11,572 nucleotides of DNA from Planctomycetota bacterium. Lineage in GTDB: Bacteria; Planctomycetota; UBA1135. The stretch covers positions 1 through 11,572 of the forward strand of contig DNPI01000136.1 of NCBI GenBank assembly GCA_003501525.1, read 5' to 3'. The notes under the pieces are model-generated. The model saw only the letters and a list, made by a program, of their open reading frames with translations, did no database searches and was not told where the DNA came from. Shown here in pieces: positions 7,490 to 11,572 of this stretch. A program made the position numbers and the translations under genes. Each line of letters opens with the position of its first letter. The stretch's first letter is position 1.

Positions 7490-8000
7490 CTTGTACACGG
7501 GCAAGGAAACTATCGTAGGAAATAGCTTCTGCCCCCCTTCCATCCTGCGGCATGGCGGGCCGGATGACAACCCTTCCTTTACCTTTATCCGAATCAACAC
7601 GGAAACAACCGGATTCCAATCCAACCGGAATTCGCCATCCGGTTTCAACACTCTCAGCGCTCAAGAAAAGAAGGTGGCGCTCCCCAATTTGTAAATCGGG
7701 CATACCCGGAACAATTAAACCGCGGTCAGCGACTTCTCCTCCAGGCATACAAATCTCCTGCACTGAAGGCTGAGCCCCTTTAAGAGGAAGCAGCGTTGAA
7801 ACGAGATAGCGAGTTTCAATCCCCCCATTTTCTCGCATCACGCAACGCCTTTCCAAAATTTCAACCTCGCAAATTCGTTCTGCATTAATCACTAACCTAT
7901 CCAAAGGCAAGCCCTCAAGCGTACTGGACGCCCTAAGAGGGCTCCATGATGCAGCGGCGGCGCCCATCAACAGGGCTGCGAGTGAAATTCGTGCCTTCAT
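7470..8000 (-). CDS. Secreted protein of unknown function, companion of the matrixin-like protease
   Basis: A 176-residue protein with a Sec signal peptide (MKARISLAALLMGAAAASW, cleavage probably near residue 25). The mature part contains LVINAERICEVEI, a RYLVSTLLPLKG strand, ICMPGGEVADRGLIVPGMPDLQIGERHLLFLS and a C-terminal SGCFRV. From memory this resembles small exported proteins often encoded next to matrixin-type proteases in myxobacteria and related groups, with a typical VLKG...PGG...G.P.F..GER.LLFL pattern; no function is established that I can name. It overlaps the protease start by 20 nt, so translation is probably coupled. An AAGGG Shine-Dalgarno lies 5 nt before the ATG. It is the first gene after the terminator at 8083-8047 and so likely opens the transcription unit. 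A chaperone, inhibitor or surface partner of the protease is inference. Confidence 0.75.
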   Translation of the reverse strand: MKARISLAALLMGAAAASWSPLRASSTLEGLPLDRLVINAERICEVEILERRCVMRENGGIETRYLVSTLLPLKGAQPSVQEICMPGGEVADRGLIVPGMPDLQIGERHLLFLSAESVETGWRIPVGLESGCFRVDSDKGKGRVVIRPAMPQDGRGAEAISYDSFLARVQDEIWRS

Positions 8001-8046
8001 CCACGCCCTTGGCGGGACGCAGACAACCCCTCTTTAGATATTTCCT

Positions 8047-8083
8047 AAAAAAATTGCCGCGACCTGAAGGGGAATCGCAGCAA
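8047..8083 (-). terminator. Intrinsic (Rho-independent) terminator after the PDZ-repeat gene
   Basis: Read on the minus strand, TTGCTGCG (8083-8076) pairs with CGCGGCAA (8061-8054) to form an 8-bp stem with one G-T wobble and a 14-nt loop, followed at once by seven T (8053-8047). It begins 19 nt after the PDZ gene stop and lies before the start of the next gene at 8000. It separates the window into two transcription units. Confidence 0.8.
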
Positions 8084-8102
8084 GTCCTTTTATTAGAAAG
8101 AC

Positions 8103-8828
8103 TTATATATCTTCCTCGTCTTCCTCTTTGCGGCCAAAAGAGCGCCCTTTTTGAATAGAAATTGAATGTCCAGGGCCAACAAACTCGATATCCACCCCTT
8201 CGCCGTACTTCTCGCGAGCTTCAAGGATTAATGCTTCACGTTCATTTTCCGGCGTGCTCTCTGGATAAGTGACTCGGACTTTGGCTCCATCTAAATTCTG
8301 GCCCCCCCAGTCGAAGCTAAATTCAAGCCCTTCGGGCCCGAATAGTGAGTCAAAATGAGGGATTTCTGGCCATGCAATATCAGGCATTTCTGGCCATGCA
8401 ATATCAGGCATTTCTGGCCACGCAATATCAGGCATTTCTGGCCAGGCAAATCCATCGCGTTGAGATTCCAAGTTTTCGAGGCGAGGACGCAATCCACCTA
8501 GATCTCCCGGCCGTCTACCCAGAAGCCCGAGAAGTTCAAATTCTGTGCCAGCCCGTAAAACAGTAATAGTGGCGATATCACCTGGTAGACGGCGAGACAA
8601 AGCCTCAAGCAAAGAGGCATTAGAAGAAATTTCAACATCATCGAGAGTCAATATCACATCATCTGCAAGAACACCCATGATGGAAGCTGCAGAAGGGACC
8701 TCGACTCGAGAAACAACTGCACCCTCAATCTCGAGAATGGGCGGAGCCAATTCAACCCCCAAAAAGGCACTCTGGGCAAATAGAGGTGTAGCAGAACAAA
8801 GGAAAATCAAAAATGCGCGTACTTTCAT
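8103..8828 (-). CDS. Secreted PDZ-domain protein with four WPEMPDIA repeats
   Basis: A 241-residue exported protein of unknown function. Signal peptide: MKVRAFLIFLCSATPLFAQS. Residues 22-105 look like a PDZ domain of the protease-associated type: FLGVELAPP, GAVVSRVEVPSAA, GVLADDVILTLDDVEI, then ALSRRLPGDIATITVLRAG. No protease domain is attached. Residues 127-158 are four tandem 8-residue repeats (FAWPEMPD, IAWPEMPD twice, IAWPEIPH), followed by a Phe/Trp-rich segment, an EREALILEAREKYGEG helix and a very acidic C-terminus (KEEDEEDI). The repeats suggest a flexible or binding linker. The ATG at 8828 has a TAGGAG Shine-Dalgarno at 7-nt spacing. The gene is 42 nt downstream of the two-TM protein and ends just before an intrinsic terminator. 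PDZ assignment is fairly sure; the rest is descriptive. Confidence 0.8.
   Translation of the reverse strand: MKVRAFLIFLCSATPLFAQSAFLGVELAPPILEIEGAVVSRVEVPSAASIMGVLADDVILTLDDVEISSNASLLEALSRRLPGDIATITVLRAGTEFELLGLLGRRPGDLGGLRPRLENLESQRDGFAWPEMPDIAWPEMPDIAWPEMPDIAWPEIPHFDSLFGPEGLEFSFDWGGQNLDGAKVRVTYPESTPENEREALILEAREKYGEGVDIEFVGPGHSISIQKGRSFGRKEEDEEDI
8355..8450 (-). repeat. Four in-frame 24-bp tandem repeats in the PDZ gene
   Basis: Four direct copies of a 24-bp unit span 96 nt and encode the 8-residue motif WPEMPDIA with small changes. The copies are almost identical in DNA (single-base differences such as CATGC versus CACGC), pointing to recent expansion by slippage or unequal exchange. The unit is a multiple of three, so copy-number change would keep the frame. 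Confidence 0.95.
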
Positions 8829-8870
8829 TACATAACTCCTACGGCAAAACCAGAAAAGTGAAGGTGAATT

Positions 8871-9413
8871 TTAACCTAAATCAAGGTTTTCGAGGCGCTC
8901 GAGAGCTCTCGATAAAGCAGCTCGTGCAAGTGGGATTTCCATGAAGGCCTCCTCGAGATGGCCATCCGTCGCCATGCTCCAGGCCCTTGAAAGGAGTCGC
9001 TCTCCAATAGCAACACCTTCCCAGACACGGCTGTAGTCAGCAAAGCCAAGAAGCCGTTGATATTCCTCTACACGCCCTCCCATTTCGAAAAATTCCCCGC
9101 GCAACAACTCATCTAAACGGGAACAAAATTCTTCTTCTCCAATCTCATCACAAGTCTCATCGAGAAAGATCGTCGCTTTTAATGCAGCACGCAGCCTGCC
9201 TCGTAGGCCACCCATTACAGCTGCAGAGTGGTGCGCTGGGCCTGCTTCCTCCTGAATCGAAATCCGCTGGAAACGTGTTCCGGCGAAGCAAAGGATGAGG
9301 CCACCCAAGAAGAAGACCCAAGCTTCATTCTCTGGATTTTCAGTAAAACCAGCCGCACCAACTGCAGCAAGACATGTACCCAAAACAAGTAAAAATTTAG
9401 CGAAAAGGCGCAT
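8871..9413 (-). CDS. Two-TM membrane protein of unknown function next to the OPT transporter
   Basis: A 180-residue protein with two N-terminal TM segments (about residues 4-22 and 31-46, joined by FTENPENEA) and a C-terminal soluble part of about 130 residues. That part is acidic and helical, with stretches such as TIFLDETCDEIGEEEFCSRLDELLRGEFFEMGGRVEEYQRLL and a Cys pair at residues 88 and 97 by count. The long charged domain is probably cytoplasmic by the positive-inside rule (TRFQR follows TM2), and it could be a partner or regulator of the transporter. I recognise no family. Start choice is firm: the ATG at 9413 has a perfect GGAGG (9425-9421) at 7-nt spacing, embedded in the end of the OPT gene, whose stop is only 3 nt upstream. 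Confidence 0.75.
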   Translation of the reverse strand: MRLFAKFLLVLGTCLAAVGAAGFTENPENEAWVFFLGGLILCFAGTRFQRISIQEEAGPAHHSAAVMGGLRGRLRAALKATIFLDETCDEIGEEEFCSRLDELLRGEFFEMGGRVEEYQRLLGFADYSRVWEGVAIGERLLSRAWSMATDGHLEEAFMEIPLARAALSRALERLENLDLG

Positions 9414-9416
9414 CGG

Positions 9417-11267
9417 TCAACCTCCAAACTGAGCTGAAGAAACCTGAACTATCGCAAAACCCACCCCAACAAGAGCATCGCCAACAATAAGGCCAGCTGC
9501 AACTGGGACACCGTAATCCTCAGCCCATCTATCCCCTTTCCATCGCCCCAAAAGGATGCTTAGCACTCCACCAAGACCAAAAACAATCATGTACATAAAG
9601 GGAAGATAGAGCGAAAGGCCCACCATTACCCCCAAGCCCGGAGAAACCAAAATAGAAATAACCAAACCCAATACAGCACCAGCAACATACTTCCCAAGTG
9701 GCACGTCACCTGATTGCACAATATTGATTGCGGCCTCCAAGGCACCTGCCTGTGGCGCTCCTAAAGTTGGAATCCCCGCTGGCAAAGTTGTTTCAGATCC
9801 GCCACTTGCTTCAAAGTCTGCTAGCGCTGCAGGTCCAGCCGATTCAGCACGCGCATGAAGCACTCCAGCTTGATCAGGCCCAAACGCGTAGGCAGACCAA
9901 AGAACGCTAACTGTTACCACTGCGATTGCAGGACCAATCCAACATGTTGCAATTTGGGCAATCTGCTGCCGAAGTGGCCGACTTCCTATGAGATAACCCG
10001 TCTTCAAATCGGCCATCATGTCAGCGCACATTGAGGTTGCAACACAAATGGCAGCCCCTACGGTCACAGCAGCAACAATTGTTTCATTGCCCGTGCCAAG
10101 AATAGACATCATCAAAGCAATGGCAATAAGGGCGAGCCCCGAAAGTGGAGACCAATCTGTTCGCCCCGTTGTTTGAGCAACTACCAATCCAGCAATCCAC
10201 AACCAACCGGCACCAACTGTTACTACCGCAACAATTCTGCCCCAACTGACTGTTTCAGGAGCCGTCCACCGAACAGCAACCAGCAAAAGAAGAATGCCAA
10301 GAACAAACCCTGTACGAATAGCCCCCATCCCTATTTCCTCACGTCTTCCACCATCTGGTGCCTCTCGCAAGCTTGCTAGAGCAGCCTTCAGGGCCGGAGC
10401 CGCAACTATAAGACCTGCAACAGCACCTCCAAGAATCATCCCAATACCCACATGCCGAGATGTGAAGTGCGCGAATTTCGCAAAGAAAGCACTGGCCTCG
10501 TCACCATGCGCCAAAGAACTTAGAGATGAAATAACACCACCTTCCGGCAACCAACCCAAAGACACACAAGCTGGTATGAGGACCCAAAAATTCAGAAGCG
10601 TTCCATAAAGGATGACAAGTCCCCCACGGCCCGCTAAAAACCCCGCCCCGAGACTTAAGAAGGACAAGGCAAGCACAAGGCGTAGCCCTGCAGGAGTGCC
10701 CAAGGTCTTCCCGAGGTTCAATGTCTCCGGAAAAATACCCATATGTACCGCGACTGCAGTAATGCCAGAAATAGCTATGCCCGCCAAAAGGAGCATGGAT
10801 TTCGTAACCCCTGCCCCCGGCGACTTAAGAATCGTCGCAACAGCCACACCCTCTGGAAATCGCAACCTCTCAAATTCAATTATCTGCTTACGTAGGGGAA
10901 TAATCATTACTACCCCAAGCAGCGAGCCCGCAATGGAAGCGGCAATAAGAGGCGGCCACGAGATATTCTCCTCAAAGCCGAGAAGGAATAGAACCGGAAT
11001 CGTAAATATGACCCCAGCGTTAACCACATTTACCGAACTGGCAACAGTTTGAAAAATATTAACCTCGAGAATGCTCCCTTTGCGGAGAACGCCCCGAAGG
11101 ATTCCAAATCCGAGAACAGCCGCTACTGTGCTACCAACAATCGTGAAACCAATTTGTAGCCCTGCGTAACAAATGCCCATGTTCATTAAAGCGCCCACCA
11201 AGATTCCCCCGGAGAGGCTCGCGGGAGTGAGCTCGCGGTAAGGTGCTCGTCCTAAAGGCTTGTTCAT
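9417..11267 (-). CDS. OPT-family oligopeptide transporter-like permease
   Basis: A 616-residue polytopic membrane protein of the OPT (oligopeptide/yellow-stripe-like) superfamily, predicted to carry peptides or metal-ligand complexes in symport with protons. Family signs: GALMNMGICYAGLQIGFTIVGS near the N-terminus, EVNIFQTVASSVNVV (68-82), ERLRFPEGVAVATIL (133-147), and the C-terminal block SLYLPFMYMIVFGLGG followed by the YGVPVAAGLIVGDALVGVGFAIV segment typical of bacterial OPT proteins. Length is in the usual range. The ATG at 11267 lacks a clear Shine-Dalgarno. A 21-nt gap separates it from the phosphofructokinase stop, and the two-TM gene follows after 3 nt with its ribosome site inside this gene's end. 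Substrate is unknown. Confidence 0.88.
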   Translation of the reverse strand: MNKPLGRAPYRELTPASLSGGILVGALMNMGICYAGLQIGFTIVGSTVAAVLGFGILRGVLRKGSILEVNIFQTVASSVNVVNAGVIFTIPVLFLLGFEENISWPPLIAASIAGSLLGVVMIIPLRKQIIEFERLRFPEGVAVATILKSPGAGVTKSMLLLAGIAISGITAVAVHMGIFPETLNLGKTLGTPAGLRLVLALSFLSLGAGFLAGRGGLVILYGTLLNFWVLIPACVSLGWLPEGGVISSLSSLAHGDEASAFFAKFAHFTSRHVGIGMILGGAVAGLIVAAPALKAALASLREAPDGGRREEIGMGAIRTGFVLGILLLLVAVRWTAPETVSWGRIVAVVTVGAGWLWIAGLVVAQTTGRTDWSPLSGLALIAIALMMSILGTGNETIVAAVTVGAAICVATSMCADMMADLKTGYLIGSRPLRQQIAQIATCWIGPAIAVVTVSVLWSAYAFGPDQAGVLHARAESAGPAALADFEASGGSETTLPAGIPTLGAPQAGALEAAINIVQSGDVPLGKYVAGAVLGLVISILVSPGLGVMVGLSLYLPFMYMIVFGLGGVLSILLGRWKGDRWAEDYGVPVAAGLIVGDALVGVGFAIVQVSSAQFGG

Positions 11268-11288
11268 TAAGGAATTCTCTACAAAAAA

Positions 11289-11572
11289 TCAGATTTCATT
11301 CAAGCTAAGATCAACCATTGATTCAATGCCACCTGTCAGGGGCATCGCGTAATCACGAAAAGCAGAAGTAACGCCTTGGTCTCCCAAGAGGAACTCATCC
11401 GGCATGTCTTTGGTGTATTTGGCCACAGTGTCTAAAGGAGTGACGAAGGTGTCAGAAGCATATGTCTCACCTTCAATCCTTCTGATAGCAATAGAACCGC
11501 TCGCATACTCATCTCCAATTGCGGCGCGTACCGCTGCGCGGCCAACCTCTCGAGCTTCAGCGGCATCAACAG
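11289..11572 (-). CDS. 6-phosphofructokinase, C-terminal end only (PPi-dependent type suggested)
   Basis: Only the last 93 codons are in the window; the 5' part lies beyond the right edge. The frame ends SLNEI with TGA at 11291-11289. It contains VGRAAVRAAIGDEYASGS, IRRIEGETYASDTFVTPLDTVAKYTKDMPDEFLLGDQGVTSAFRDYAMPLTGG. The order 'L..VA...K.MPDEF...G..VT.AF.DYA.PL.GG' matches the end of phosphofructokinases, especially PPi-dependent (diphosphate--fructose-6-phosphate 1-phosphotransferase) types. Phosphate-donor choice depends on residues that are not visible here. It would phosphorylate fructose 6-phosphate in glycolysis. OPT follows 21 nt later, so read-through is possible. Confidence 0.75.
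   Translation of the reverse strand, partial: VDAAEAREVGRAAVRAAIGDEYASGSIAIRRIEGETYASDTFVTPLDTVAKYTKDMPDEFLLGDQGVTSAFRDYAMPLTGGIESMVDLSLNEI

Noticed and set aside
8084..8102. Second small hairpin just after the PDZ stop
   Set aside because: It is a 6-bp stem with a wobble and no T-run; the neighbouring stem with seven T explains termination better.
8355..8450. CRISPR-like direct repeats
   Set aside because: Copies are contiguous without spacers, encode an in-frame peptide motif and lack cas genes nearby.
8291..8566. Repeat-containing open frames in other frames (GQKCLILH and AFLAMQYQ type)
   Set aside because: A 24-bp unit keeps all frames open, so these are by-products. The PDZ frame has the signal peptide, domain and ribosome site.
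10612..11052. 146-codon plus-strand open frame
   Set aside because: Antisense to the OPT transporter, basic and low in complexity, with no start signal.

Overview
The window is a stretch of chromosome from a Gram-negative, double-membrane bacterium. It carries an LPS-export permease pair (LptF/LptG), two lipoproteins with lipobox signals, secreted proteins with Sec signals, and a Cys-containing glycine-rich C-terminal anchor of the GlyGly-CTERM/MYXO-CTERM kind. Base composition looks close to even by eye. The mix of matrixin-like protease, OPT transporter, PPi-PFK-like phosphofructokinase and CTERM-like tail suggests a deltaproteobacterial lineage (Myxococcota or a relative) or Acidobacteriota. 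The lineage is inference; no rRNA or marker gene is present.

Every supported gene lies on the minus strand, so the window reads from right to left. From 11572 down: the 3' end of a phosphofructokinase; an OPT-family transporter; a two-TM protein of unknown function; and a secreted PDZ protein with four 8-residue Trp/Pro repeats. An intrinsic terminator at 8083-8047 closes this first block. The second block contains a small secreted protein, a matrixin-like metalloprotease with TIG-like domains and a C-terminal anchor, an alkaline-phosphatase-superfamily phosphodiesterase lipoprotein, a PolB-like 3'-5' exonuclease, lptF, lptG, and a helical-repeat lipoprotein that runs off the left edge.

Spacing is tight throughout the second block (20-nt overlap, 10-nt gap, 4-nt overlap and so on). 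The only sizeable internal gap is 135 nt (3769-3903); it holds an inverted repeat and a doubtful 37-codon ORF. The genes are probably co-transcribed in two units, although I see no convincing promoter for the second.

The second block is mostly an envelope and secretion cluster: exported protease with partner, periplasmic or surface phosphodiesterase, LPS export permeases and a lipoprotein. The exonuclease is the odd member. I see no phage, IS, tRNA, rRNA or CRISPR. The best leads for something undescribed are the protease/partner/anchor set, the PDZ-repeat protein and the unknown two-TM protein coupled to the OPT transporter.
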